From Arthrobacter caoxuetaonis (lineage in GTDB: Bacteria > Actinomycetota > Actinomycetes > Actinomycetales > Micrococcaceae): a DNA stretch of 64,000 nucleotides. Positions 1-7,496 of the stretch are shown here, in pieces (the first letter of the stretch is position 1; the number at the start of each line of letters is the position of its first letter). A program made the translations under genes and the position numbers. Under the pieces are notes generated by a model. That model saw nothing but the letters and a program-made list of their open reading frames with translations. It ran no database searches and was not told where the DNA came from. Where the stretch lies: NCBI RefSeq assembly GCF_023921125.1, contig NZ_CP099466.1, positions 1,736,001-1,800,000 on the forward strand. The letters run 5' to 3'.

Positions 1-1
1 C

Positions 2-1195
2 ACCTCTGTTTCCGCACTGTGCGTGACGGGTCTTTCGGTTGTGGAAACTCCCGTCTACTGGTCGGGCTTCGGGCACGCCGTCATCCTGGCGCTCATTCAG
101 GTCGGCGGGCTCGGCGTCATGACCTTTGCCTCCATCGTCGGACTGGCTGTGATGGGCAGGTTCCGGTTCCGGTCACGTCTCCAGGCCATAGCGGAGAGCC
201 GAAGCCCCGAGCTGGACAGCGCCCCCAGGGTGATTGCCGGCGTCGTCCGCATCTCCCTAATCACCGAAGGCGCCGTGGCTCTTCTGCTCGCGCTGCGCTT
301 CTGGCTGGGTTACGGCAAAGGGCCGGGGGAAGCGGCGTGGCTGGGGATCTTCCACGCCGTTTCGGCCTTTAACAACGCCGGTTTCGCGCTGTTCAGCGGC
401 AACCTGGAGGACTTTGCCTCGGACCCGTGGGTCTGCCTGCCCATCGCGGCAGCCGTCATCATCGGAGGATTGGGGTTTCCTGTCCTGGTCCAGCTTCGCC
501 GCGCCTGGGGCCGGCCGCTGGCGTGGACCATAAATACCCGCATGGTGCTCTGGGGAACACTGATCCTGCTTCCGGCCGGCACCCTCTACATAGCTGTCTG
601 CGAGTGGAGCAATCCCGCCACCCTGGGAGCCCTGGACTGGCCGTCACGCATCCTTGCCGCGTTCTTCATGTCAGTCCAGACCCGCACCGCGGGTTTCAGC
701 AGCATTGACGTTGCTGACATGGACCCGCTCTCCTGGGCGGGGATGGACGTGCTGATGTTCATTGGGGCGGCGCCCGCCGGAACCGGGGGAGGGATCAAGA
801 TCACCACCTTTGCCGTACTGGTGTTCATGGTCGCCGCCGAGCTTCGGGGGAATACCGAGCTCACCGCCCTGGGCAAGGCGCTCCCCGCGTATGCCACACG
901 CCAGCCCCTCGCCGTCGTCCTTCTCGCTGGCGCATTGGTTGGTGTTTCCACCCTGGGGCTGATGGCGATCAGCGACTACACCCTGGACCGGGTGCTCTTC
1001 GAGACGATTTCCGCCTTTGGCACCGTTGGCCTCTCGACGGGCGTGTCTGCGGACCTTCCAGTGCCGGGAGAGCTGATTCTGGTCATACTGATGTTTGTGG
1101 GCAGGCTCGGCCCCCTCCTGCTGGCATCAGCGCTGGCATTCCAGGAGCGGAAGCTGCAGTACCGCCTCCCGGAGGAAAGGCCGATCATTGGCTAG
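2..1195 (+). CDS. ktrB: Ktr/Trk-type potassium uptake channel subunit, 5' truncated by window edge
   Basis: Membrane subunit of a K+ uptake system of the TrkH/KtrB family. The reading frame is open from base 2, and the first residues read TSVSALCVTG, which matches the first selectivity-filter loop (S-x-x-C-V-T-G), so the true start lies upstream of the window. Further filter-like loops are visible at AFNNAGFALF, QTRTAGFSSID and AFGTVGLSTG, each between hydrophobic membrane helices, giving at least three of the four MPM repeats plus part of the first. The stop codon overlaps the start region of the next gene, a TrkA/KtrA-type RCK subunit, so the two are a translationally coupled pair. Family assignment is firm; KtrB rather than TrkH is inferred from the short partner gene. 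Confidence 0.93.
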   Translation, partial: TSVSALCVTGLSVVETPVYWSGFGHAVILALIQVGGLGVMTFASIVGLAVMGRFRFRSRLQAIAESRSPELDSAPRVIAGVVRISLITEGAVALLLALRFWLGYGKGPGEAAWLGIFHAVSAFNNAGFALFSGNLEDFASDPWVCLPIAAAVIIGGLGFPVLVQLRRAWGRPLAWTINTRMVLWGTLILLPAGTLYIAVCEWSNPATLGALDWPSRILAAFFMSVQTRTAGFSSIDVADMDPLSWAGMDVLMFIGAAPAGTGGGIKITTFAVLVFMVAAELRGNTELTALGKALPAYATRQPLAVVLLAGALVGVSTLGLMAISDYTLDRVLFETISAFGTVGLSTGVSADLPVPGELILVILMFVGRLGPLLLASALAFQERKLQYRLPEERPIIG

Positions 1196-1883
1196 GCTCA
1201 AGATCTTTATGGGACGGGACCTGGACCGGGTTACCGATACCGACGCTGTAGCCGTCATCGGACTGGGGCGGTTCGGGCAGTCCCTTGCCCTGGAACTAAT
1301 GGCCAGCGGTGTGGACGTGCTGGGCATCGATGGCCAGCAGGACGTAGTGCAGCGCCTGGACGGCAGGCTCACCCATGTAGTCGCTGCCGACGCGACCAGG
1401 GCAGAAGTGCTGCGGCAGCTTTCCGTTCCCGAATTCGACCGCGTTGTGGTTGCCATCGGCGGGGATGTCGCAGCCAGCATCCTGACCGTATCCCTGCTGC
1501 TGAGCTTCGATATCCCGCAGATCTGGGCTGAGGCAGTCAGCGAACCGCACGGCACGGTCCTGCAGCAGCTCGGAGTGCATCACGTGATTTACCCCGAGAA
1601 GGACATGGGGCGGAGGGTGGCCCACCTGGTGCAGGGAAGCATGCAGGACTACATTCCGGTGGGCGGGGACTTCGCCGTCGTTGAGACATCGCCGCGCCGG
1701 GCCGTGGCGGGCTCGGCGATCTCCGAAGCGCAGACGCGGCGGCGTTTTGGCGTGGAGATCGTCGCCATCCGCAAGAACGGCGGCGGCTGGATGTTCGCGG
1801 ATCCGGATTTGTACATCGAAGAGGGCGACGAACTGCTGATTGCCGGGCCAACCCGCAAGGCGGAGGCCTTCAGCCGCTTGTAA
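1188..1883 (+). CDS. ktrA: Ktr/Trk system regulatory RCK subunit
   Basis: Cytoplasmic gating subunit of the K+ channel encoded just upstream. An N-terminal RCK Rossmann domain starts at VAVIGLGRFG (nucleotide-binding glycine motif), and a C-terminal TrkA_C domain ends with EEGDELLIAG. About 231 residues, one RCK plus one C-terminal domain, which is the KtrA size (TrkA of enterics is doubled). I place the start at TTG 1188, because GGAGGAAAGG at 1171-1180 is a strong ribosome binding site at the right distance, and the start overlaps the ktrB stop. ATG 1209 is in frame but has no ribosome binding site. Confidence in function is high; the start is a judgement. Confidence 0.92.
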   Translation: MARLKIFMGRDLDRVTDTDAVAVIGLGRFGQSLALELMASGVDVLGIDGQQDVVQRLDGRLTHVVAADATRAEVLRQLSVPEFDRVVVAIGGDVAASILTVSLLLSFDIPQIWAEAVSEPHGTVLQQLGVHHVIYPEKDMGRRVAHLVQGSMQDYIPVGGDFAVVETSPRRAVAGSAISEAQTRRRFGVEIVAIRKNGGGWMFADPDLYIEEGDELLIAGPTRKAEAFSRL

Positions 1884-1921
1884 GGCCGGCGCCGCACCCG
1901 GATCATCATGCCGGTGCAGCC

Positions 1922-2179
1922 TCAGGCGAGGGACATAAAGAGCTTCTGCATTTCCTTGCGGTCCATCGACGGGTTCTCACTCGTGAGGCACTGCTCAAGC
2001 CCGGAAGCGATGATGGCGAAACCGGCCCGGTCGATCGCTTTGGAGACAGCGGAGAGCTGCGTAACGATGTCCTTGCAGTCACGGCCCTCTTCGAGCATGC
2101 GGGTTACGGCCGCGAGCTGGCCCTGGGCGCGCTTGAGCCGGTTGATGATGGGGGCGGTGTCGTCGGTTTCGAGCTGCAT
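1922..2179 (-). CDS. CsoR/RcnR-family repressor of the CstR (persulfide-sensing) type
   Basis: A DUF156 helical repressor of 85 residues from ATG 2179, which is preceded by AGGAG. CsoR copper sensors use a Cys-His-Cys set. Here the two cysteines are present (Cys35 in GRDCKD, Cys64 in GLEQC), but the residue four before the second cysteine, His in copper-sensing CsoR, is glycine. Two cysteines about 29 residues apart without the histidine is the arrangement of CstR proteins, which sense per- and polysulfides by forming inter-subunit sulfur bridges. The gene is divergent from a small Cys-rich protein, and the gap carries two operator-like ATACCCC palindromes, so both genes are probably repressed by it. 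Copper sensing is not excluded. Confidence 0.9.
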   Translation of the reverse strand: MQLETDDTAPIINRLKRAQGQLAAVTRMLEEGRDCKDIVTQLSAVSKAIDRAGFAIIASGLEQCLTSENPSMDRKEMQKLFMSLA

Positions 2180-2211
2180 ATGTGTACTCCTGGTTCTGTT
2201 CCGGTCCATCG

Positions 2212-2228
2212 TATACCCCCTCGGGTAA
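2212..2228. promoter_or_regulatory. CsoR/CstR-type operator, first copy
   Basis: TATACCCCCTCGGGTAA is an imperfect palindrome of the ATACCC-N-GGGTA(T/A) class bound by the CsoR/CstR family. It lies 33 bp upstream of the regulator start, where it would block its transcription. Binding is inferred from the motif and from the neighbouring regulator gene. Confidence 0.65.
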
Positions 2229-2231
2229 TTT

Positions 2232-2251
2232 GCATACCCCAGGGGGTATGC
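2232..2251. promoter_or_regulatory. CsoR/CstR-type operator, second copy
   Basis: GCATACCCCAGGGGGTATGC is a near-perfect 20-bp palindrome of the same class as the copy at 2212-2228. The two centres are about 21-22 bp apart, two helical turns, so two tetramers could bind on one face. It is about 60 bp upstream of the Cys-rich small protein gene. Confidence 0.72.
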
Positions 2252-2310
2252 GTACCGTTGTCGGCATCCGGGACAAACGTCCGGGTTTGTGTTTTATGAA
2301 GGAGAACATC

Positions 2311-2487
2311 ATGTGCCGTGCCGTCAATTGCCGCAGCTGCGGAAAGTCCACCTGGGCCGGATGCGGCAACCATGTCCAAGAGGTCATGAGGCACATCCCC
2401 AAGGCTGAACGCTGCACCTGCGATCCCAACGCACCCAAGCAAAAGGATGCCGGATCGGGCTGGTTGGCGAAGCTGTTCGGCCGCTAG
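2311..2487 (+). CDS. Small Cys-rich protein under CstR-like control
   Basis: Predicted 58-residue protein beginning MCRAVNCRSCGK. GGAG at 2301-2304 sits six bases before ATG 2311; the in-frame ATG at 2296 precedes that site and is unlikely. Cysteines at 2, 7, 10, 18, 35 and 37 form a CxxC pair, a later single and a CTC pair, plus one His, which suggests a zinc-ribbon-like or metal/sulfur-binding fold. There is no signal peptide; the C-terminus is basic. It is divergent from the CstR-like repressor and shares its operator region, so it is probably induced by the same thiol or metal stress. Its stop overlaps the stop of the convergent next gene. I know no proven function for this family. Confidence 0.8.
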   Translation: MCRAVNCRSCGKSTWAGCGNHVQEVMRHIPKAERCTCDPNAPKQKDAGSGWLAKLFGR

Positions 2488-3140
2488 AGTCCGCGGACGC
2501 CGTCGGGCAGATCAGGCGCGTCGAATTTCTGGCGGTCGCACTCCGCCTGCAGCGCGGGATACGTCTGCGCTATGAGGTCCAGGATGCGGTTGCGAACCAC
2601 GAGGTAAGCCTCGCCGACACCCACCACTCCCTTGAACCCCTTGAGCTCTTCCTCGTAGGAAGTCTGCCTGTGCCTGAGGTAGTTCACGGTCATACGGTCC
2701 CGACGGGCCTGGGACGTGCGCGGACCCGCGGGTGACTGGTTCCGGCGCAGCCGGGCGTTGTAGTGTTCCAGCGCCTTCGCCTGCACCTCGTCCCAAGGCT
2801 CGGGGACAATCCGGAGTTCCAGGCTGTGCGCCAGCGCCACGGCTTCCTTCTTCTTTTCCAGGGCCCGTTCCCGGGCGGCCACCTGCCGATTGCGGGACGC
2901 TTCCCGGGCCCGGCGGAACTCCTCGGTTTCCTCGACAGACTCCACGCGCTCCAGGGCATAGAGCTTCATGGGGGCAGCCTTGCGGGAGAAAGGATTGCGG
3001 GCCGTCCGGTCGGGTTCAGGAAGAAACGCCTTGATCTGGGTGTCGGTCCACCCGCGGTCCTTCTTCAGGTCCGCCGCAATGAGGAACCCTTCGCTCCCGG
3101 CGGGCTTTGGTCGGGGCGGATGGTGCTTTCCTCGGGACAT
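2484..3140 (-). CDS. Hypothetical charged protein
   Basis: Unrecognised 218-residue protein. It is strongly basic and highly charged, with no membrane segment or signal peptide. The middle (RRAREASRNRQVAARERALEK-type sequence) is predicted to be a long charged helix or coiled coil, followed by a more ordered C-terminal part with LKGFKGVVGVGEAYLVVRNRI. The start region contains WTDTQIKAFLPEPDRTARNP, which could be a small helical recognition module. The ATG at 3140 gives a consistent high-GC codon pattern throughout. Its stop overlaps that of the Cys-rich gene through the palindrome CTAG. It could be nucleic-acid associated because of its charge; this is only inference. Confidence 0.72.
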   Translation of the reverse strand: MSRGKHHPPRPKPAGSEGFLIAADLKKDRGWTDTQIKAFLPEPDRTARNPFSRKAAPMKLYALERVESVEETEEFRRAREASRNRQVAARERALEKKKEAVALAHSLELRIVPEPWDEVQAKALEHYNARLRRNQSPAGPRTSQARRDRMTVNYLRHRQTSYEEELKGFKGVVGVGEAYLVVRNRILDLIAQTYPALQAECDRQKFDAPDLPDGVRGL

Positions 3141-3267
3141 TGCGGCTTCTTACATCTGGTGCGGAACAGGGCGTCCTCCAGTCTAGTGAGAGCGCAGGCA
3201 GCCGGCGAAAAGCGCCGCACCCGTTGCCTGCCCGGGTGCGGCGCCGTCGTTCGTTGGCCTGCCGTGG

Positions 3268-5589
3268 CTAGGAACCTCCGTAGGCCCGCGGCAGCTTAAT
3301 GCCGCGTTCCTCCATGACCAGCCGCAGCCGGGTCGGGTAGTCAGTGATGATGCCGTCCACGCCGAGGTCGATGAGGTAATTCATGACGGCCGGGTCGTTG
3401 ACGGTCCAGGGGACAATCTTCAGGCCGAGCTCATGCGCCTCGGCGACCATCTGCCTCGTCACCGAGGTGTAGATGGGGGAAATGACGTCGTATCCCTGTG
3501 CTGCCGCGGCCTTGGCGATCGAGCCGTCATAGTCATCGATGTCGATTCCGCCGAGGATCGGCGCTGCACCTGGCTGCCCGATTTCCAGCGTCTCCGGCGC
3601 GGCTGCGAGCGCCACCCGGGGCAGGTTGGGAGCAAGCCGCCCCACCAGGTTCAGTGCAGACCAGTCGAACGACTGGACCGTAACCCGGTCCGACATGCCC
3701 GAGCGCCGGATTTCGCGAACCACCGCACGGGTCAGTGCGGCCATTTCCGGGCCGCCGGCGCGTCCTTCCTCCACCTTGGTTTCGATGTTGAAGCCGACGC
3801 CGCGGGCCCTCATCTCCCGCACGAGGGCAAAGACGTCCCTGAGCTCGGCGATCCTGTTGCCTTCCACGACCTGCTGCTCCGGATAGCCCGGAAGCTGCTG
3901 GAAACCGCAGTCCAGGGTCTTCAGCTGCGCCAGTGTCAGTTCCGCCACCCGGTCACCCACATAGGGGAACTCCGGGTCGTTTGCGGTGGCCGGTGCGCTG
4001 TCGCGGCATTTGGTGTCCAGGATGACGTCGTCATGCCAGACGATGACGGCTCCGTCCTGGGAGAGGTGCGTATCCAGTTCCAGGGTGCTGACGCCCAGCT
4101 CCAGGGAGTGCCGGAAGGCGGCCAGCGATTCCTCCGTATATTCGCCCCGGCCGCCGCGGTGGGACTGGAGGTCCAGGGTGGAGCGTTCGACGCCGGCCCG
4201 CATCTGCCCGACCATGACGTCGAAAATGTGCGTGTCCTCGTAGAACCCGCCCAGCTGGGAGGAACCGGGACCCATCGCGGTCAGGGGGACGTCGAGTGCG
4301 GTGTGCCCGTCGGTCGTCCAGTCCACCGAGAAGACCTGATCCGAGTTGGCCACCGGCAGCGGACCGTCCTCAGCGGAAATGCCGTCGCCGGACTCATCTT
4401 CCTCGTCGTTGAAGGCTTCGATGGTCATGCCGCCGGTCTGGTGGTCGCCGACGACGATCAGCAGGGTGTTGCCGTCGGCTTCTGCGAAGTTGCGTGCCAC
4501 CTCGACTGACTGTTCAAAGGCGATGCCGGCCTTAATCGTCAGTTCGGCGTCGTTGACGTGTGCCATTGAATCGATGCCCTCGTCCTCCACCATGAGGAAG
4601 AACCCGGCGTCGTCGTTCCCGCCGCCGCCTCCGCCGCCGTGGCCGCCGCCGCCGTGGCCGCCGCCTCCGCCGCCGTGGCGGGCTGCGGCAGCCCCGGTGT
4701 CCGGTGCCGTCAGCAGCTCAAGTGCCTTTTGGGTCATAGTGGTCAGGGGGATGGAGGGCTCGTAGATTTCCTCGACGTCGTCGCCGTACTGGAACATCTC
4801 TTCATTGGCGAACAGGCCCAGGACCTTGGGCCCCTGCGCCTGCAGCAGTCCCGCTTCGTCCCAGACGTACTCGTAGCCGTCTGCCTGGGCCTGTTCCACC
4901 AGGTTTACTGTTCCAGTGCTTTCCTCCGCGGGGTCTTCGGGCGGGTTGTCCGGATACTTGCCCGGGTTGCCCACCGGGTACCAGTGGTCCTCGCCGCCGC
5001 CCAGAATGACGTCCGGCCGGCTCGACTCGAGGAACTGGCGGGCAATTTCGCTCTGTTCGCCGCGGTCAGCAACATGGGCCCCGAAAGCTGCAGGCGTGGC
5101 GTCGGTGACCTGAGCCGTAGTCACCAGCCCGGTGGACTTGCCCAGTGCCGCCGCGATTTCCAGTGCGGTGGGAACGGGAACGCCGTTCAGGTCGACGCCG
5201 ATCGCACCGTTGTAGGTCTTCACTCCGGTGGACATGGTGGTTGCCGCCGCGGCCGAGTCGGTCACGAACGTCTCCGGGTCTGCCGAGTTGGTGTGGACCA
5301 GGCCCAGCTCGGGCAGCGAGTCCATGACGAGTTCACCGGTAAGGCCAACATGGGAGAGCCGGATGGCGTTGCGCTGCGCAGTTCCCATTCCGTCGCCGAC
5401 CATCAGGATGATGTTCTTCGCGGCCTGCGGTTCCTGCGGGGTTTTATCCTTCCGGTGCCCGGCCTGTTCCAGTCCGGCACCTGCCGACGGATCGTCCGGC
5501 GGAGCAGTGGCAACGGTGCCTCCGCTGCAGCCGGAGAGTATGAGACCGCCCAGTATCGCCGTCGTTACGGTCAGTTTTCTCTTGTTCAT
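3268..5589 (-). CDS. Secreted lipoprotein: alkaline phosphatase fused to glycerophosphodiester phosphodiesterase
   Basis: Two phosphate-scavenging enzymes in one 773-residue chain. A signal peptide ends in a lipobox (LSGC, Cys21), so it is probably anchored outside the membrane. Residues about 58-462 are a PhoA-type alkaline phosphatase: GDGMG at 65-69, nucleophile Ser112 in TDS, metal ligands in EDEGID/AH (335-344), GDH 381-383 and DGH 427-429. A Gly/His-rich insert fills about 305-324. Residues about 473-765 are a GDPD domain: HRGGRG from His477, Glu486, ELD 504-506 and His519-Asp520. The GDPD would cut glycerophosphodiesters to glycerol-3-phosphate and the phosphatase would free phosphate. 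The promoter region (5648-5683) has two TTGAC direct repeats, possibly a Pho-type site. Domain assignment is firm; cooperation is inferred. Confidence 0.93.
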   Translation of the reverse strand: MNKRKLTVTTAILGGLILSGCSGGTVATAPPDDPSAGAGLEQAGHRKDKTPQEPQAAKNIILMVGDGMGTAQRNAIRLSHVGLTGELVMDSLPELGLVHTNSADPETFVTDSAAAATTMSTGVKTYNGAIGVDLNGVPVPTALEIAAALGKSTGLVTTAQVTDATPAAFGAHVADRGEQSEIARQFLESSRPDVILGGGEDHWYPVGNPGKYPDNPPEDPAEESTGTVNLVEQAQADGYEYVWDEAGLLQAQGPKVLGLFANEEMFQYGDDVEEIYEPSIPLTTMTQKALELLTAPDTGAAAARHGGGGGGHGGGGHGGGGGGGNDDAGFFLMVEDEGIDSMAHVNDAELTIKAGIAFEQSVEVARNFAEADGNTLLIVVGDHQTGGMTIEAFNDEEDESGDGISAEDGPLPVANSDQVFSVDWTTDGHTALDVPLTAMGPGSSQLGGFYEDTHIFDVMVGQMRAGVERSTLDLQSHRGGRGEYTEESLAAFRHSLELGVSTLELDTHLSQDGAVIVWHDDVILDTKCRDSAPATANDPEFPYVGDRVAELTLAQLKTLDCGFQQLPGYPEQQVVEGNRIAELRDVFALVREMRARGVGFNIETKVEEGRAGGPEMAALTRAVVREIRRSGMSDRVTVQSFDWSALNLVGRLAPNLPRVALAAAPETLEIGQPGAAPILGGIDIDDYDGSIAKAAAAQGYDVISPIYTSVTRQMVAEAHELGLKIVPWTVNDPAVMNYLIDLGVDGIITDYPTRLRLVMEERGIKLPRAYGGS

Positions 5590-5738
5590 TTGTGTTTTCC
5601 CGTCTCAGAGTGCGCGAGTGGTGACGCCTTCCCCCCCTGTACAAGTGGGTCAACACTCAATACGCAAGACAGGACTGTCAACAGCAGGACACAAATCCAG
5701 CGGGTCCGTCCGGACAGATTTCCGGCCGGCTTCAGGGC

Positions 5739-6359
5739 CTACTCGAACCGGGACGGATCCCCGGTGCCGACGCGCACTACTTCTGCGATGCCGGAGGAAT
5801 AGTCGATCACGGTTGTCGGGTCGGGGCCGCAGTGGCCGGAATCCACAACGCCGTCCACCTCGTGTTCCAGCCGGTCCTGGATTTCCCATCCCTCCGTCAG
5901 GGCTTCCTCCTGGCCAGGCAGCAGCAGCGTGCTGGACAGCAGCGGCTCACCGAGATCTTCCAGGATCGCCTGCACCACCTTGTGGTCCGGAATCCTGACG
6001 CCCACGGTCTTTTTCTTGGGATGCAGCAGCCGCTTGGGCACTTCCTTGGTGGCGGGCAGGATGAAGGTGTAGCTGCCCGGCGTCACCGACTTGATGGCCC
6101 GGAAAACATCGTTGTCCAGCTGGACAAACTGTCCCAGCTGGGCAAAGTCGCGGCAGACCAGCGTGAAGTGGTGCTTGGCATCCAGCTGGCGGATAGTGCG
6201 GATCCTGTCCAGCGCGTCCCGGTTACCCACCTGTGCACCCAGGGCATAGCAGGAGTCCGTGGGATAGGCGATGAGCCCTCCGTCGCGCAGCATAGCCGTG
6301 ATCTGGCTGACGGTGCGCGGCTGGGGATTGTCCGGATGAAGATCGAAATAGCGGGCCAT
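5739..6359 (-). CDS. YciO-type Sua5/YrdC-family protein
   Basis: 206-residue protein of the YrdC fold, which in Sua5/TsaC makes threonylcarbamoyl-AMP for the t6A modification of tRNA. The start MARYFDLHPDNPQPR and the motif YPTDSCYALG, with KHHFTLVCRDF and a later SSTLLLPG, match the YciO branch closely. YciO proteins share the fold but are not proven to replace TsaC. The K-x-R and S-x-N signature of true TsaC is only partly kept, so I do not assign tsaC. A -10 box TAAGCT at 6366-6371 is six bases before ATG 6359, so the mRNA is probably leaderless. Confidence 0.88.
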   Translation of the reverse strand: MARYFDLHPDNPQPRTVSQITAMLRDGGLIAYPTDSCYALGAQVGNRDALDRIRTIRQLDAKHHFTLVCRDFAQLGQFVQLDNDVFRAIKSVTPGSYTFILPATKEVPKRLLHPKKKTVGVRIPDHKVVQAILEDLGEPLLSSTLLLPGQEEALTEGWEIQDRLEHEVDGVVDSGHCGPDPTTVIDYSSGIAEVVRVGTGDPSRFE

Positions 6360-6365
6360 CCCATG

Positions 6366-6371
6366 AGCTTA
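6366..6371 (-). promoter_or_regulatory. -10 box of leaderless YciO-type gene
   Basis: TAAGCT on the minus strand, six bases upstream of ATG 6359; no ribosome binding site can fit. Transcription would begin at or next to the start codon. Confidence 0.6.
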
Positions 6372-6458
6372 CGCGGCGAGGCCAGCGTATGGGTGCTGTG
6401 CGGGGCCAGCCGCGCTGTGGGGCTGGACTGCCCGGAGAGCCGGAACCATACTTCCGGC

Positions 6459-6854
6459 ATGAGAACACCAGAGCCGGTGCGGTCCACCCGGGAGAAAAGC
6501 CTCATTCTCCTGGAGGCAGCTGTTGGAGCAGCGTCGCTGGGCTCCGGAACGCTCCTCGCCCTGCGCCCGGACGGAGCCTTCCTCCATTCCGGTCCTTCGG
6601 CACTCCGGCGCACCCCGTTCCACAGCTGGCGGGTGCCGGGACTGCTCCTTGCTTCCGGGTTCGGCGGGGGATACCTCCTGGCAGCCCTCCTGCAGCTGCG
6701 CCGGCACCGCTATGCGCGGGCAGTTGGCGTGGCAGCCGGGTCAGCTCTGGTGGTGCTTGAGGCCTGGGAGGCCGTGTGGATCGAGTATCAGCCGCTGCTT
6801 GCCCTCTATGCGGCCGCCGGAGGGGCTGTGGCGGCGCTGGCCTGGAAAGGCTAG
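6459..6854 (+). CDS. Small predicted membrane protein
   Basis: 131 residues from ATG 6459. Hydrophobic segments near LILLEAAVGAASLGSGTLLA, VPGLLLASGFGGGYLLAAL, VGVAAGSALVVLEAW and LLALYAAAGGAVAAL suggest four membrane helices. The AFLHSGPSALRRTPFHSW loop lies between the first two. I recognise no family with certainty; small four-helix proteins of this kind are common in actinobacteria. CATACT at 6447-6452 is six bases before the ATG, again a leaderless arrangement. The stop overlaps the stop of the convergent VOC gene through CTAG. Confidence 0.7.
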   Translation: MRTPEPVRSTREKSLILLEAAVGAASLGSGTLLALRPDGAFLHSGPSALRRTPFHSWRVPGLLLASGFGGGYLLAALLQLRRHRYARAVGVAAGSALVVLEAWEAVWIEYQPLLALYAAAGGAVAALAWKG

Positions 6855-7270
6855 GAGTCCTCGGGTGTTTCGATGGACACCATCCAGCTCGTGCCGAACC
6901 GGTCCGTCAGCATGCCGAAGAGGTCACCCCACGGGGCCCGCTCGAGGGGCACCTGCATGGTGCCGCCGTCAAGCAGCCGGTCCCAATAGCCCCTCAGCTC
7001 GTCTGCGTCTGTGCCGCTGAGGGAGATGGAGTAGCTGCTGCCTTCATCAAGCTCCATGCTGTTTGGTGTATCCGAACCCATCAGGACAAACCCGTTGTCC
7101 GTGGTGAGGGAGGCATGCATGATCTTCTCGGCCTCTGAAGGATCTTCACTGGCCTGCATTTCCCCGTACGAGGTCATCTCCAGTGTTCCGCCAAAGACAT
7201 GCTGGTAGAAGGACATCGCTTCGGCGGCGTTATCCCGGAAACTCAAATAGGGGTTCATGAGGCTGGACAT
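6851..7270 (-). CDS. VOC-superfamily protein, PhnB-like
   Basis: 139-residue protein of the vicinal oxygen chelate fold, PhnB/YjdN branch. It starts MNPYLSFRDNAAEAMSFYQHVFGG, a hallmark of the family, has MGSDTPN in the middle and ends with APWGDLFGMLTDRFGTSWMVSI, the usual strand with the D-x-F-G turn. PhnB-like proteins have no settled enzymatic role; many bind small ligands or metals. It is preceded by a ribosome binding site (GAAGGGACC before ATG 7270). Stands alone between two unrelated genes. Confidence 0.88.
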   Translation of the reverse strand: MSSLMNPYLSFRDNAAEAMSFYQHVFGGTLEMTSYGEMQASEDPSEAEKIMHASLTTDNGFVLMGSDTPNSMELDEGSSYSISLSGTDADELRGYWDRLLDGGTMQVPLERAPWGDLFGMLTDRFGTSWMVSIETPEDS

Positions 7271-7452
7271 AGCGAGGTCCCTTCAGGTTGGTCCTGACTC
7301 GACGGGTGGGGCTCTGATGGATCAAAAGTATGCACTTGGACACACCGCGGCGGAAGGGGGACCCAAAAAACCGTCTCCGACAGGGGGTTCGGCTGCGGTG
7401 CCTTCGTCCCGGAGGCACTTCCCGGTCCCGGCCGGGGCGTAACGTGGAAAAG

Positions 7453-7470
7453 TTGGGTTAGGCAACCTAA
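7453..7470. promoter_or_regulatory. Imperfect DtxR/IdeR-like iron box
   Basis: TTGGGTTAGGCAACCTAA resembles the 19-bp DtxR/IdeR consensus TTAGGTTAGGCTAACCTAA but is one base shorter in the centre and has one arm mismatch. It lies 27 bp before the MFS start. Iron control is therefore possible but weakly supported. Confidence 0.3.
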
Positions 7471-7496
7471 TTCATTTCTGCGGGACGTGAGACGGA

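Noticed and set aside
5648..5683. Two TTGAC repeats as a Pho box before the phosphatase fusion
   Set aside because: The spacing (28 bp) does not fit the 11-bp direct repeat unit of known actinobacterial Pho boxes, so I mention it only in the gene entry.
4639..5802. 387-residue open frame on the plus strand opposite the phosphatase fusion
   Set aside because: It mirrors the Gly-rich and catalytic codons of a gene with clear motifs; no family likeness, and typical of long antisense frames in high-GC DNA.
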